Counted from the first letter of the stretch, positions 1-9,155 are shown. The stretch is DNA of 64,000 bases from Sphingopyxis indica (GCF_900188185.1 NZ_FZPA01000009.1:124001-188000), one strand, 5' to 3'. Notes: generated by a model not told the origin, from the letters alone. A program made the numbers and translations.

Positions 1-1
1 A

Positions 2-865
2 GGCGCCGCGGGCGCGATCCGCAGCGCGCTGTTCCACGAATTCGCCGACCGCTACCTGCCCGGCGAGGGTGTGCCCGCGAAGCGCGTCGACGAAAAGACC
101 GCGCGCGAACACGCCGCGATGATGGCGGGGCATTATGTGTCGAGCCGCGGTTCGTTCACCAATTTCATGAGTCTGTTCGGCCTGCTCGGCCAGGCGCAGG
201 TCGTCGTGACCGAGGACGGCAAGATCGCGATGCCCGCGCTCGACGGCCTCAGCGCCGGCGCGCGCGACTGGGTCGAGGTCGAACCCTTCGTCTGGTACGA
301 TCGCGCGACCGGCGAACGCCTTGCCGCCGAGGTGAAGGACGGGCGCGTCGTGCGGATGAGCATCGACGCCGGTTCGCCCTTCATGGTGTTCGAACCCGCG
401 CCGGCAGGGACGAACACCGCATGGCTGATGCCCGCGCTGCTCGTCGCGCTCGGCCTCGTCGCCCTCGCGGCGCTCGCCTGGCCGGTGCGCGCGCTGGTGC
501 GCCGCAACTTCGGGGCGAAGTTCGCGCTCGAGGGGCAGGCGCGCCGCGCCTGGCGCCTGTCGCGCCTCTTCGCGTGGCTGGTGATCGTCGCGGTGGCCGG
601 ATGGGCGCTGCTGATCGCGACCTTCGCGGGCGACATCGGCAGCGTCGGCGGTCCGCTCGACTGGCTCATCATCCTGCTGCGCATCCTGACGCCGGTTGCC
701 GCCTTCGGGCTGCTCGCCGCGTCGGCGTGGCACCTGTGGCTCTGCTTCCGGGACAAGCGCCGCTGGACGATGAAGCTCGGCGCGGTGCTGCTGCTGCTGT
801 CGGCACTGGTGCTTGTCTGGGTGACGATCGCGTTCAACCTCTATGGCTTCTCGATGGTTTACTGA
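2..865 (+). CDS. Serine hydrolase (beta-lactamase/PBP-C type), C-terminal membrane part, 5' truncated
   Basis: The reading frame is open from the second base of the window, so the gene begins upstream and only its last 287 codons are present. The visible part has a soluble stretch followed by four hydrophobic segments, starting near LMPALLVALG, RLFAWLVIVA, LDWLIILLRI and TMKLGAVLLL. This layout is familiar from the C-terminal membrane half of family S12 serine hydrolases, whose catalytic SxxK domain would lie off the left edge. A GTG at base 71 could act as an internal start but has no convincing ribosome site. The stop overlaps the next start by one base (TGATG), so the gene is probably cotranscribed with the racemase gene. 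The family call rests on the layout and the FHEFADRYLP stretch, because the active site is not visible. Confidence 0.6.
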   Translation, partial: GAAGAIRSALFHEFADRYLPGEGVPAKRVDEKTAREHAAMMAGHYVSSRGSFTNFMSLFGLLGQAQVVVTEDGKIAMPALDGLSAGARDWVEVEPFVWYDRATGERLAAEVKDGRVVRMSIDAGSPFMVFEPAPAGTNTAWLMPALLVALGLVALAALAWPVRALVRRNFGAKFALEGQARRAWRLSRLFAWLVIVAVAGWALLIATFAGDIGSVGGPLDWLIILLRILTPVAAFGLLAASAWHLWLCFRDKRRWTMKLGAVLLLLSALVLVWVTIAFNLYGFSMVY

Positions 866-1872
866 TGGCCACGCAGAGCAAGCACACACTGGCGCTCGAC
901 CTTCGCGTCGAGCGCTTTCCCTACCACCAGCCGTTCCGCATTTCGGGGCACGTCTTCACCGAAACCGCGCTGCTCGTCGCCGAACTGTCGGACGGCGAGC
1001 ATCGGGGGCGCGGCGAAGGGGCGGGGGTCTATTATCTCGGCGACGACATCGACCATATGCTCGCCGCGGCGCAAGGCGTGCGCGCGGCGATCGAAGGCGG
1101 CGCGACGCGGCAGGACTTGCAGGCGCTGCTGCCGCCGGGCGGCGCGCGCAACGCGCTCGACTGCGCCTTCTGGGAGCTCGAGGCGAAGCGCGCGGGGCGT
1201 CCGGTCTGGGATCTTGCCGGGCTCGACATGCCGCGTGCGCTCCGTTCGACCCTGACGCTGGGGGCCGACGCGCCCGAGGCGATGGCCAGCGCCGCGCTGG
1301 CGATCGACCTGCAGGCGCCGGTGAAGGTCAAGCTGACCGGCGATCTCGACGCGGATATATTGCGCGTCGCCGCGATCCGCGCCGCGCGACCGCGGGCGTG
1401 GATCGGGGTCGACGCCAATCAGGGTTACAACCGACAGACGCTCGCCGGCCTGCTGCCGGCGCTGATCGAACATGGCGTCGCGCAGCTCGAACAGCCGCTG
1501 CCGCGCGGACGCGAGGCCGACCTCGACGGGATGAAGCGGCCGCTGCCCTTCGTCGCGGACGAAAGCGCACTGTCGCTCGCCGATACCCCGTCGCTCGTTG
1601 GGCGTTTCGACGTCGTCAATATCAAGCTCGACAAGTGCGGCGGGCTGACCGAGGGGCTGGCGATCGCGCGGCAGGCGCGGCGGCTCGGGCTCGATGTGAT
1701 GGTCGGCAATATGATGGGCACCAGCCTGTCGATGGCGCCCTCCTACCTCGTCGGCCAGCTTTGCGACATCGTCGACCTCGACGGCCCAACCTTCCTCGCG
1801 CGCGACCGCCAGCCCGGCGTCGCCTATCGCGAGGGGATGATCCACTGCCCGGACAGCGTCTGGGGCGGGTAG
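865..1872 (+). CDS. dgcA: Enolase-superfamily dipeptide epimerase / N-acetyl-D-glutamate racemase (DgcA-like)
   Basis: A 335-residue member of the muconate-lactonizing branch of the enolase superfamily, which abstracts the proton alpha to a carboxylate on a Mg-bound substrate. Visible motifs in order: KxK in VKVKLTG (first catalytic base), DANQGY, EQPL and ADES (three metal ligands), and KLDKCGG (second base). This lysine pair is typical of L-Ala-D/L-Glu epimerases and of DgcA, the N-acetyl-D-glutamate racemase of the DgcN/DgcA pathway. A dgcN gene two genes downstream favours the DgcA role. The N-terminal loop reads GRGEGAGVYY rather than the GRGECxPY form of classical Ala-Glu epimerases, so the substrate may differ. 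The start overlaps the preceding stop by one base. Confidence 0.7.
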   Translation: MATQSKHTLALDLRVERFPYHQPFRISGHVFTETALLVAELSDGEHRGRGEGAGVYYLGDDIDHMLAAAQGVRAAIEGGATRQDLQALLPPGGARNALDCAFWELEAKRAGRPVWDLAGLDMPRALRSTLTLGADAPEAMASAALAIDLQAPVKVKLTGDLDADILRVAAIRAARPRAWIGVDANQGYNRQTLAGLLPALIEHGVAQLEQPLPRGREADLDGMKRPLPFVADESALSLADTPSLVGRFDVVNIKLDKCGGLTEGLAIARQARRLGLDVMVGNMMGTSLSMAPSYLVGQLCDIVDLDGPTFLARDRQPGVAYREGMIHCPDSVWGG

Positions 1873-1877
1873 ATGAT

Positions 1878-1919
1878 TTGTCCTAAATCGGTTGACAATT
1901 TTCTGATTAGGACAATAAT
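1878..1919 (+). promoter_or_regulatory. Promoter with overlapping 9-bp inverted repeat ahead of the TonB receptor
   Basis: TTGACA (1892-1897) and AATAAT (1914-1919), 16 bp apart, make a strong sigma70-like promoter. A perfect inverted repeat, TTGTCCTAA at 1878-1886 and TTAGGACAA at 1907-1915, brackets the -35 box and runs into the -10. A dimeric repressor bound here would block the promoter. The half-site resembles those of GntR-family regulators; this is a resemblance only, and no such regulator gene is in the window. It would let the receptor and the genes behind it be controlled separately from the two genes before it. Confidence 0.6.
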
Positions 1920-2033
1920 CTTGAAAATGAAATTTTGTTGAGATCGCCGGTCGATCCGACGGCCTTGCGGCGACGACCGGCCGGCGAAGGGCGCTGCAGC
2001 GTATGGCGGCGGCCGCCAAGTGGGGGACGAACA

Positions 2034-4223
2034 ATGACGAAGCGAGCATTATTGGTTGCAAGCAGCCTGATCGCGGCGCTCGCCGCCGCTCCGGCGCTGG
2101 CGCAGGAATCGACGATCGGCACGCGCGAGGGCGAAATCGTCGTGACCGCCCAGAAGCGCGTCCAGAATGTCCAGGACGTGCCGATCGCGATCAGCGTTGT
2201 CGGCGGCGAGGATATTCAGGAACAGGGTTCGGCGTCGCTTGTCGACTATGCGGGCTATGTTCCGGGAATGCAGGCGAGCAACACCGGCACGCCCGGCCAG
2301 ACGACGATCACGCTGCGCGGCGTCGCGCCGCTCAACGGCAGCCAGACCGTCGGCATCTATCTGGACGACGCGCCCGTCGGATCGAGTGCGATCTATAATC
2401 GTGCCGGCCAGTTCACGATCGACCTGATGCCCTATGACATCCAGCGGATCGAGGTGCTGAAAGGACCGCAAGGCACTCTCTATGGCGCAAGCTCGATCGG
2501 CGGGCTCGTCAAATATGTTACCGTCCAGCCCGACACGCGCGAATTTCGCGTGAAGGCCGGCGCCGAAGGCTTTGCGATCAAGGGCGGCGACGGGCTCGGT
2601 TGGGGCGCGCAGACGATGGTCAATGTGCCGATCGTCGAGGATCGACTCGCGATCAGCGCGAGCTTCGCGTGGCGCAGCACGCCGGGCTGGGTCGACAGCG
2701 TCAACAATGCCGATCTCGACGATCAGAACTCCTATGAACAACGGGGCGGCCGCGTCGCCCTCTTGTGGGAGCCGACACCGCAGCTCAGCGTCAAGCTCGC
2801 CGGCATCTGGCAATCGCTCGATTCGGACGGCAACGGCCTCTACGCGGCCGATCTCGACGGCAATCGTCTCGGCGACGGTCGCTCGTTCAACAATTATGTG
2901 CCCGAATCCTATGATTTCGATCTCGACTATTATTCGGCGACGATCGACTATGATTTCGGTCCCGCGACGCTGACCTCGGCGACGACCTACAGCAAGACGA
3001 AGAGTGCGCAGGTGCAGGACGCGAGCTATGCGTTCGGTGTGCTCTTCCCGCTGCTCACCGGCGGCGCGATCGGGCCCGGCATCACGCCCTTCGCGCTCGA
3101 TTTGGGGCTCAAGAAGTGGACTCAGGAAGTGCGGCTCGCTTCGCCCGGCGGCGGGCGTTTCGAATGGCTGATCGGCGGCTTCTACACCGACGAGACGACG
3201 AGCAATGCGCAGCTGGTTCGTTCCTACGACATGGACGGCAACGTCATCGCGCCGCTCGATCCGCTCGCGATCGTCGGGCTGCCGGCGACCTACAAGGAAT
3301 ATGCCGTTTTCGGGAACGGCAGCTTCAAGTTCAATGAGATGTTCGAGCTGACGGCGGGGCTCCGTTGGGCGCGCAACGAACAGACCTTCCGCCAGATCAG
3401 CGAGGGCGCGATCGTGCCGAGCGCGAACGATCCGGGCAAGTCGGCTGAAAGCGTCTGGACCTTCTCGGTCAGCCCGCAAGTCCACTTCAACGATCACGCC
3501 ATGCTCTATGGCCGCGTCGCGACCGGCTATCGCCCCGGAGGTCCCAACGTCATCGTTCCCAATGTGCCGCCCAGCGTCGATGCCGACCGCATGACCAACT
3601 ATGAAGTCGGCTTCAAGGGCGACCTTGCCGACGGCATGGTCTCGTTCGATGTCGCGGGCTTCTGGATGGACTGGACCGACATTCAGGTGACGCGCGCCTT
3701 CGGCGGCGTATCGGGCGGCGCCAACGGCGGCAAGGCGACGAGCAATGGCTTCGAAGGCACGGTTGCCCTGCGTCCGGCGACGGGGCTGACCCTGACCGCG
3801 ACGGGCAGCTACACCGACGCCTCGCTCAGCGAGGATGTGCCCGAAATCAGCGGCGTCGATGGCGATCGCCTGCCCGCGGTGCCCAGGTTCAGCGGTGCGC
3901 TGCGCGCCGACTATGAATTCGAACTGGGCGGCGGCAGCAAGGGCAGCTTCGGCGCCGGCGTCCGTCACGCAAGCAGCCGCCTTTCGCTCGTCGAAAGCGA
4001 CCCGCTCGTGGCGCGCGCCAGGCCCTATACGTCGGTCGATCTCAACGCGTCGGTGACCTTCAACGATCACTGGACCGTGCGCGCCTATGCGCGCAATCTG
4101 CTCGACAACAAGGGCGAGCTGGCGCGCACGACGCTCGCCGACGGTCTCAACCAGCCGAGCTTCCTTGCCATTTCGCCGCTGCAACCGCGCACGGTCGGCG
4201 TTGCGCTCGACATGGCCTTTTGA
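2034..4223 (+). CDS. TonB-dependent outer membrane receptor
   Basis: A 729-residue outer membrane receptor with a Sec signal peptide ending near ALAQ (about residue 24), a TonB-box-like stretch EIVVTAQKR, a plug domain (YVPGMQAS, IEVLKGPQGTLYG) and a C-terminal barrel ending in an aromatic residue (DMAF). It would use TonB energy to import a substrate too large for porins. Lying between dgcA-like and dgcN genes and ahead of two peptidases, it probably takes up peptides or cell-wall fragments rather than iron or sugar; this is inferred from context. The ATG with ggggga upstream was chosen over an earlier in-frame start that would lack a signal peptide at the N-terminus. It has its own promoter. 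Confidence 0.85.
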   Translation: MTKRALLVASSLIAALAAAPALAQESTIGTREGEIVVTAQKRVQNVQDVPIAISVVGGEDIQEQGSASLVDYAGYVPGMQASNTGTPGQTTITLRGVAPLNGSQTVGIYLDDAPVGSSAIYNRAGQFTIDLMPYDIQRIEVLKGPQGTLYGASSIGGLVKYVTVQPDTREFRVKAGAEGFAIKGGDGLGWGAQTMVNVPIVEDRLAISASFAWRSTPGWVDSVNNADLDDQNSYEQRGGRVALLWEPTPQLSVKLAGIWQSLDSDGNGLYAADLDGNRLGDGRSFNNYVPESYDFDLDYYSATIDYDFGPATLTSATTYSKTKSAQVQDASYAFGVLFPLLTGGAIGPGITPFALDLGLKKWTQEVRLASPGGGRFEWLIGGFYTDETTSNAQLVRSYDMDGNVIAPLDPLAIVGLPATYKEYAVFGNGSFKFNEMFELTAGLRWARNEQTFRQISEGAIVPSANDPGKSAESVWTFSVSPQVHFNDHAMLYGRVATGYRPGGPNVIVPNVPPSVDADRMTNYEVGFKGDLADGMVSFDVAGFWMDWTDIQVTRAFGGVSGGANGGKATSNGFEGTVALRPATGLTLTATGSYTDASLSEDVPEISGVDGDRLPAVPRFSGALRADYEFELGGGSKGSFGAGVRHASSRLSLVESDPLVARARPYTSVDLNASVTFNDHWTVRAYARNLLDNKGELARTTLADGLNQPSFLAISPLQPRTVGVALDMAF

Positions 4224-4244
4224 CGACCGCAAGGAGTGGACGAT

Positions 4245-5285
4245 ATGAATGCCCCCATCGGCAGCCTTGCCGACGCCATGGTGCTGCCGCAGCCCTATCT
4301 CTTGTTCCTCGGCGATACGACCGAGCCCAGTTTTGCCAAGACCGCGTTCGGGCTTGCCGACTGGGCGGCCGACCGCTGCGTCGGCGAGATGGGCGTGGCG
4401 GGCTGCACCGTCACCACGGGACTGCCGCGGCTGTCGCCTGCCGAGGCCTATGCGGCGGGCGCGCGGTCGCTGGTGATCGGCGTCGCGAACCAGGGCGGGG
4501 TGATCGGCGACAATTGGGTTGCGGCGCTGACCGGGGCGATGGAGGCGGGGCTCGACATCGTCAGCGGCCTCCACGTCCGCCTCGCGAGCGTTCCGGCGCT
4601 CGCCGAGGCGGCGCGGCGCACCGGACGGCGGCTGATCGACGTCCGCACCCCGCCGCCGGACATCCCGGTCGGCACCGGGCGCAAGCGCAGCGGCAAGCGG
4701 CTCCTGACCGTCGGCACCGACTGCGCGCTCGGCAAGAAATATACCGCACTGGCGCTGCACCGCGCCTTCCTCGATCGCGGCCTCGACGCCGATTTCCGCG
4801 CGACCGGACAGACGGGCATCATGATCGCGGGCGGCGGCATTCCGATGGATGCGGTCGTATCCGACTTTGAAGCCGGCGCTGCGGAAATCCTCAGCCCCGA
4901 TGCCGCGCCCGGCCATTGGGACGTGATCGAGGGGCAGGGGTCGCTCTTCAACCCCGCCTATGCCGCCGTGTCGCTCGGGCTGCTCCACGGCAGCCAGCCC
5001 GACGTCTTCGTCGTCTGCCACGACCCGTCGCGCAAGGTCATCCTGGGGCTCGAGGATTTCGTCCTGCCGACGATCGAAGAGGTGATCGACCTGACGATCC
5101 GCCTTGGCAGCCGCACCAATCCGGCGATCCGCTGCGGCGGCGTCAGCCTCAACACCTCCAGCATGGGCGCGGGCGAGGCCGAAGCGCTGCTCGGCGCCGA
5201 GAGCCGGCGGCTGGGCCTGCCCGTCGCCGACCCGATCCGCGGCGGCGACGCTTTCGCGGCGCTCGTCGACAGCTGCCTCGCATGA
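4245..5285 (+). CDS. dgcN: DgcN-type N-acetyltransferase (DUF1611 family)
   Basis: A 346-residue DUF1611 protein. An N-terminal domain is followed by a P-loop-like element, GTDCALGKKYT, at about residues 157-167, then conserved stretches such as ATGQTGIMIAG and EGQGSLFNPAY. Family members named DgcN acetylate D-glutamate; DgcA then racemizes the N-acetyl product so that it can enter L-glutamate metabolism. Start choice: aaggag at 4231-4236 sits eight bases before the ATG, and an earlier GTG overlaps that ribosome site. It follows the receptor by 21 bases and overlaps the transporter gene by four (ATGA). Family membership is clear; the D-glutamate role is taken from the characterized family and from the nearby dgcA-like gene. 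Confidence 0.8.
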   Translation: MNAPIGSLADAMVLPQPYLLFLGDTTEPSFAKTAFGLADWAADRCVGEMGVAGCTVTTGLPRLSPAEAYAAGARSLVIGVANQGGVIGDNWVAALTGAMEAGLDIVSGLHVRLASVPALAEAARRTGRRLIDVRTPPPDIPVGTGRKRSGKRLLTVGTDCALGKKYTALALHRAFLDRGLDADFRATGQTGIMIAGGGIPMDAVVSDFEAGAAEILSPDAAPGHWDVIEGQGSLFNPAYAAVSLGLLHGSQPDVFVVCHDPSRKVILGLEDFVLPTIEEVIDLTIRLGSRTNPAIRCGGVSLNTSSMGAGEAEALLGAESRRLGLPVADPIRGGDAFAALVDSCLA

Positions 5286-6421
5286 GCGCCGGCGAAGCCG
5301 TCGGCGGGGGAAGCTGGTTCCAGCGCTTCCTGCTCCCCGGCTTCGCGCTCAAGGCCGTCATCATCGGCGGCGGCTATGCGACCGGGCGCGAGCTCGCCGA
5401 ATATTTCGTGCCCGCCGGCCCATGGGGCGGCCTCGCCGGGATGCTGCTCGCGACCTTGATCTGGAGCATCGTCGCGGCGATGACCTTCGCACTCGCCCGC
5501 GCGATGGGGGCCTATGACTATCGCAGCTTCTTCAAAGGCTTGCTCGGCCCAGCCTGGGTGCTTTTCGAGGGCGCCTACCTGATCTTCGTCATCCTGATCC
5601 TCGCGGTCTTCGGCGCCGCGGCGGGAGCGATCGGCGCCGCGACCTTCGGCTGGCCCGAGGTGGCGGGCTCGATCCTGCTCGCCGCGGCGATCCTCGTCAC
5701 CACCGCCTTCGGCACCGCCGCGGTCGAGCGTCTGTTCCAATATGCCTCGATGCTGATCTACGCGATATACGCGATGTTCATCGTCTTTGCGCTGATCCGC
5801 TTCGGCGGCCTGATCGAACACGGTTTCGCGACTGCGCCGCCCCCCTCGGCCGGCTGGATGGCCGGCGGCATCACCTATGCGAGCTACAATATCGTCGGCG
5901 CAGTCGTGATCCTCCCGGTTTTGCGTCACCTGACCAGCCAGCGCGACGCCGTGATCGCCGGGGTAATCGCCGGGCCGCTGACGATGCTCCCCGCGATCCT
6001 GTTCTTCGTCGCGATGATGGCCTTCTACCCCGCGATCGGCGACGAGGTGCTGCCCTCAGACTTCCTGCTGCGCCAAATGGCGGTTCCGGGCTTCCACCTT
6101 GTCTTCCAGCTGATGATCTTCACCGCCCTGCTCGAAAGCGGGGTGGGCGCGATCCACGCGATCAACGAAAGGATCGCAGGGGCGATGGAGGCACGCGGGC
6201 GCGCGGCACCCGGTCCGGCGGCGCGCGCGCTGATCGGGGCCGCAATTCTCGCGGGCTGCATGTTCGTTGCATCGCGCGTCGGCCTCGTCGAGCTGATCGC
6301 GAGCGGCTACCGCTTCCTCGCCTGGCTGTTCCTCGCCGTTTTTGTTGTGCCGCTCCTCGGCATCGGCACCTGGCGCCTCATCAGGGGAGGCGCACCCGCA
6401 CCACAGGAGGTTCGCTCATGA
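5282..6421 (+). CDS. YkvI-like polytopic membrane transporter
   Basis: A 379-residue integral membrane protein with about ten hydrophobic segments and an N-terminal GGGYATGRE motif, typical of the YkvI-like family distantly related to amino-acid/cation symporters. The family has no firm substrate. Its start overlaps the dgcN stop (ATGA) and its stop overlaps the next start in the same way, so the three genes are translationally coupled. By position it is a good candidate for moving D-glutamate or a small peptide across the inner membrane. That is inference from context; a drug or organic-acid transporter cannot be excluded. Confidence 0.65.
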   Translation: MSAGEAVGGGSWFQRFLLPGFALKAVIIGGGYATGRELAEYFVPAGPWGGLAGMLLATLIWSIVAAMTFALARAMGAYDYRSFFKGLLGPAWVLFEGAYLIFVILILAVFGAAAGAIGAATFGWPEVAGSILLAAAILVTTAFGTAAVERLFQYASMLIYAIYAMFIVFALIRFGGLIEHGFATAPPPSAGWMAGGITYASYNIVGAVVILPVLRHLTSQRDAVIAGVIAGPLTMLPAILFFVAMMAFYPAIGDEVLPSDFLLRQMAVPGFHLVFQLMIFTALLESGVGAIHAINERIAGAMEARGRAAPGPAARALIGAAILAGCMFVASRVGLVELIASGYRFLAWLFLAVFVVPLLGIGTWRLIRGGAPAPQEVRS

Positions 6422-7980
6422 AACCCGTTCGCCTGCTCACCGCATCGCTGCTCTTTGCGGTATCGACGCCCGCCTGGGCCGAACCGCCCGCCGACATCGG
6501 CGAAAGCGTCGAAGCACTGCGGCAGAAGATCGGCGCGGTCGGCGTGTCGATCGCGATCGTCGAGGACGGTAAAACGACGCTGTCGCGCGGCTGGGGTGTG
6601 CGCAAGCTCGGCGATCCCGCGCCGGTTGACGCGCAGACATTGTTCCAGACCGGATCGACCGGCAAGGCGATGACGGCAGCCGCGCTCGCGGTGCTCGTCG
6701 ACGAAGGCAAGATCGCGTGGGACGATCCCGTGATAAAGCATATGCCGTGGTTCCGCATGTACGATCCGTGGGTGACGCGGGAGATCACCATCCGCGATCT
6801 GCTCGTCCATCGCAGCGGGCTTGGACTCGGGCAGGGCGACCTGATGTTCGTGCCGCGCACTTATCTGACGCGCAGGCAGACGGTCGAGCGCGTCGCTTAT
6901 CTCAAGCCCAAGACGAGTTTCCGCTCGGCCTATGCCTATGACAATATCCTCTATGCGGTCGCGGGGCAGCTCATCGAGGAGGTCACCGGCCAGCGCTGGG
7001 AGGATTTCATCCGCGAGCGCGTGCTGCGCCCCGGCGGGATGCAATATGCGACGAGCGACAGCGAAGACCGCTTCCGCACCCCCGATCGCTCGTGGCCGCA
7101 TGCGCGGCTGTCGGGCGCCTTGCGTGGGCTCGGGCCGCAGCAGCTGCTCGACGAGCGCGACGAACTCGGTCGCAATGGCGCGCCCGCGGGCGGGCTGGCG
7201 CTCAGCGCCGACGACATGGCGGCGTGGCTCAAGGTCCAGCTCGCGCACGGTGCGCTGCCCGGTGGCGGGCGCCTGTTCAGCGAAGAGCAGGCGAAGCAGA
7301 TGTGGACCCCGGTGACGCCGATGCCGATCACCGAATTGCCCGAGGCGCTCAAACCCGCGCAGCCGACGCAGCAGGCCTATGCGCTCGGCTGGCAGGTGCA
7401 GGACTATCGCGGTCACCGCATCATCCAGCATGGCGGCGGCGTTTTCGGGTCGATCACCCGCGTCGTGATGATCCCCGACAAGAATGTGGGTTTTGCGATC
7501 ATGATGAACAGCGAGGACAGCGGTATGTTGCTCGGCCTGACCTACGAGCTGCTCGACCATTATCTGGACCAGCCCGACTTCGATTGGACGACCAAGTGGG
7601 AGGATTGGTATCAGGCACGGCTCGCGGGAGGCGTCGAGTTTCTGAAACAGGCGAAGGCCGGTCCGTCGCTGAAGCTCGCCGGTTATGCGGGGCGCTATCG
7701 CGATCCGTGGTACGGGGATGTCGTGATCGCCGAGGGGTCCAAGGGGCTGACGATCGACTTCACCTCCACGCCGCGCATGGCCGGACGGCTCGACCATTGG
7801 CAATATGACAGCTTCGTCACCGACTTCGACGATCCGGCGATCGAGCCCGCCTATGTCACCTTTGCGCTCGACGCCGACGGCAAGGTGACCGGCGTGACGA
7901 TGAAGCCGGTCAGCAAGATCGCCGATTTCAGCTGGGATTATCAGGACCTCGACCTGAAGCCCGTGGAGGACAAGAAATGA
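6418..7980 (+). CDS. Periplasmic serine hydrolase, beta-lactamase/PBP class C family (S12)
   Basis: A 520-residue secreted enzyme with a signal peptide ending near PAWA (residues 1-21). The S12 motifs are complete: SxxK as STGK (S80, K83), YxN as YDN (Y174-N176), and HGG in IIQHGGG in the place of KTG. A C-terminal extension of roughly 130 residues follows the catalytic domain. S12 members include D-Ala-D-Ala carboxypeptidases, D-aminopeptidases and esterases, so the sequence does not fix the substrate. Beside dgcN, a racemase and a dipeptidase, action on D-amino-acid-containing peptides in the periplasm is the simplest reading. Coupled by ATGA overlaps on both sides. Confidence 0.8.
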   Translation: MKPVRLLTASLLFAVSTPAWAEPPADIGESVEALRQKIGAVGVSIAIVEDGKTTLSRGWGVRKLGDPAPVDAQTLFQTGSTGKAMTAAALAVLVDEGKIAWDDPVIKHMPWFRMYDPWVTREITIRDLLVHRSGLGLGQGDLMFVPRTYLTRRQTVERVAYLKPKTSFRSAYAYDNILYAVAGQLIEEVTGQRWEDFIRERVLRPGGMQYATSDSEDRFRTPDRSWPHARLSGALRGLGPQQLLDERDELGRNGAPAGGLALSADDMAAWLKVQLAHGALPGGGRLFSEEQAKQMWTPVTPMPITELPEALKPAQPTQQAYALGWQVQDYRGHRIIQHGGGVFGSITRVVMIPDKNVGFAIMMNSEDSGMLLGLTYELLDHYLDQPDFDWTTKWEDWYQARLAGGVEFLKQAKAGPSLKLAGYAGRYRDPWYGDVVIAEGSKGLTIDFTSTPRMAGRLDHWQYDSFVTDFDDPAIEPAYVTFALDADGKVTGVTMKPVSKIADFSWDYQDLDLKPVEDKK

Positions 7981-9155
7981 AGACGCTCGCGACTTTGCTC
8001 GCCGCGACAGCGCTCGCCTCCTGTTCGAGCGCGAACGACAAGGCGCCAGCATCGGCCGAGCCGCTGCACAGCCGGTTGCTGACGCTCGACACGCACCTCG
8101 ATTCGCCGATGAACTTCTCGCGCGCCGGCTGGAGTTTCGCCGATCGCCACGAACTCGCGACCGACCTGTCGCAGCTCGACATTCCGCGCATGAAGGACGG
8201 CAATCTCGATGGGGGTTTCTTCGCCATCTACACCGATCAGGGGCCGCTGACCGCAAAGGGCTATGCCGACGCGCTCGCGCATGCGCGCAAGCGATCGGAC
8301 GAGATCGACAGGATGATCGTCGACAATAGCGATGTTATCGGCGCCGCGCGCACTGCCGGGGATGCGCGGCGGCTGAACCGCGAAGGCAAGCTCATCGCCT
8401 TCAAGTCGATGGAGAACAGCTATCCGCTGGGCGAAGACCTCTCGCTGCTGAAGGAATTCTACGACAAGGGGGTGCGGCTCGCGGGTCCGGTCCACGGGCT
8501 CAACAACCAGTTCGCCGACAGCGCGACCGACACGCCGAAATGGAACGGCCTCAGCCCGTTCGGCAAGCAATGGGTCGCCGAGATGAACCGGCTCGGCATC
8601 GTCATCGACGCAAGCCATTCGTCCGACGCGACGTTCGACCAGCTGCTCGAGCTGTCGAAATATCCGATCCTGCTCTCGCACTCGAGCCTGCGTTCGGCGC
8701 ACGACCACCCGCGCAACCTCGACGAAGGACGCCTGAAAAAGCTCGCCGAAAAGGGCGGGGCGATGTGCATCTCGACCATCTACATGTCGGAGATGAACAT
8801 GTCGCCCGAGCGCGCGAGGCTGTTCGGCGAATATGAGCGTATCGGCGAACTCTCGCCTGCGGAGCAGGCCGATCTGGTCCGCCGGTGGCGCGAACTCGAC
8901 AAGACCGAACAGATGTGGGCGGCCGATTTCGAGGATTATATGAAAATGGTCCTGCGCGCGATCAAGGTCGGCGGCGTCGATCATATCTGCTTCGGCGCCG
9001 ACTGGGACGGCGGCGGCGGCCTGAAAGGCATCGAAGACATCAGCGCGCTGTCCAAGGTCACCGAGCGGCTGAAGCAGGCCGGCTATTCGGACGCCGACCT
9101 CGAAAAGATGTGGAGCGGGAACATCCTGCGCGTTCTGGCGGCGCAGGGGAAATAG
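7977..9155 (+). CDS. Membrane dipeptidase, M19 family, lipoprotein
   Basis: A 392-residue zinc dipeptidase of the renal-dipeptidase (M19) family. The N-terminus is a lipoprotein signal with lipobox LASC (C16), which would anchor the enzyme to a membrane facing the periplasm. Metal-site motifs include DTHLD early in the protein, a bridging E near FKSMENS, IDASHSS and a late GADWDGGG. M19 enzymes cleave dipeptides and tolerate a D-residue at the C-terminal position, which suits a D-amino-acid salvage operon. It is the last gene of the run and is followed by a hairpin. Confidence 0.88.
   Translation: MKTLATLLAATALASCSSANDKAPASAEPLHSRLLTLDTHLDSPMNFSRAGWSFADRHELATDLSQLDIPRMKDGNLDGGFFAIYTDQGPLTAKGYADALAHARKRSDEIDRMIVDNSDVIGAARTAGDARRLNREGKLIAFKSMENSYPLGEDLSLLKEFYDKGVRLAGPVHGLNNQFADSATDTPKWNGLSPFGKQWVAEMNRLGIVIDASHSSDATFDQLLELSKYPILLSHSSLRSAHDHPRNLDEGRLKKLAEKGGAMCISTIYMSEMNMSPERARLFGEYERIGELSPAEQADLVRRWRELDKTEQMWAADFEDYMKMVLRAIKVGGVDHICFGADWDGGGGLKGIEDISALSKVTERLKQAGYSDADLEKMWSGNILRVLAAQGK

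Noticed and set aside
1935..2033. N-terminal extension of the first TonB receptor
   Set aside because: It crosses the control region and would place the signal peptide internally; the ATG at 2034 has a good ribosome site.
2049..5021. 990-codon open frame on the minus strand
   Set aside because: It lies antisense to the TonB receptor and dgcN, is rich in Arg, Ala and Asp repeats and matches no fold; a high-GC shadow frame.
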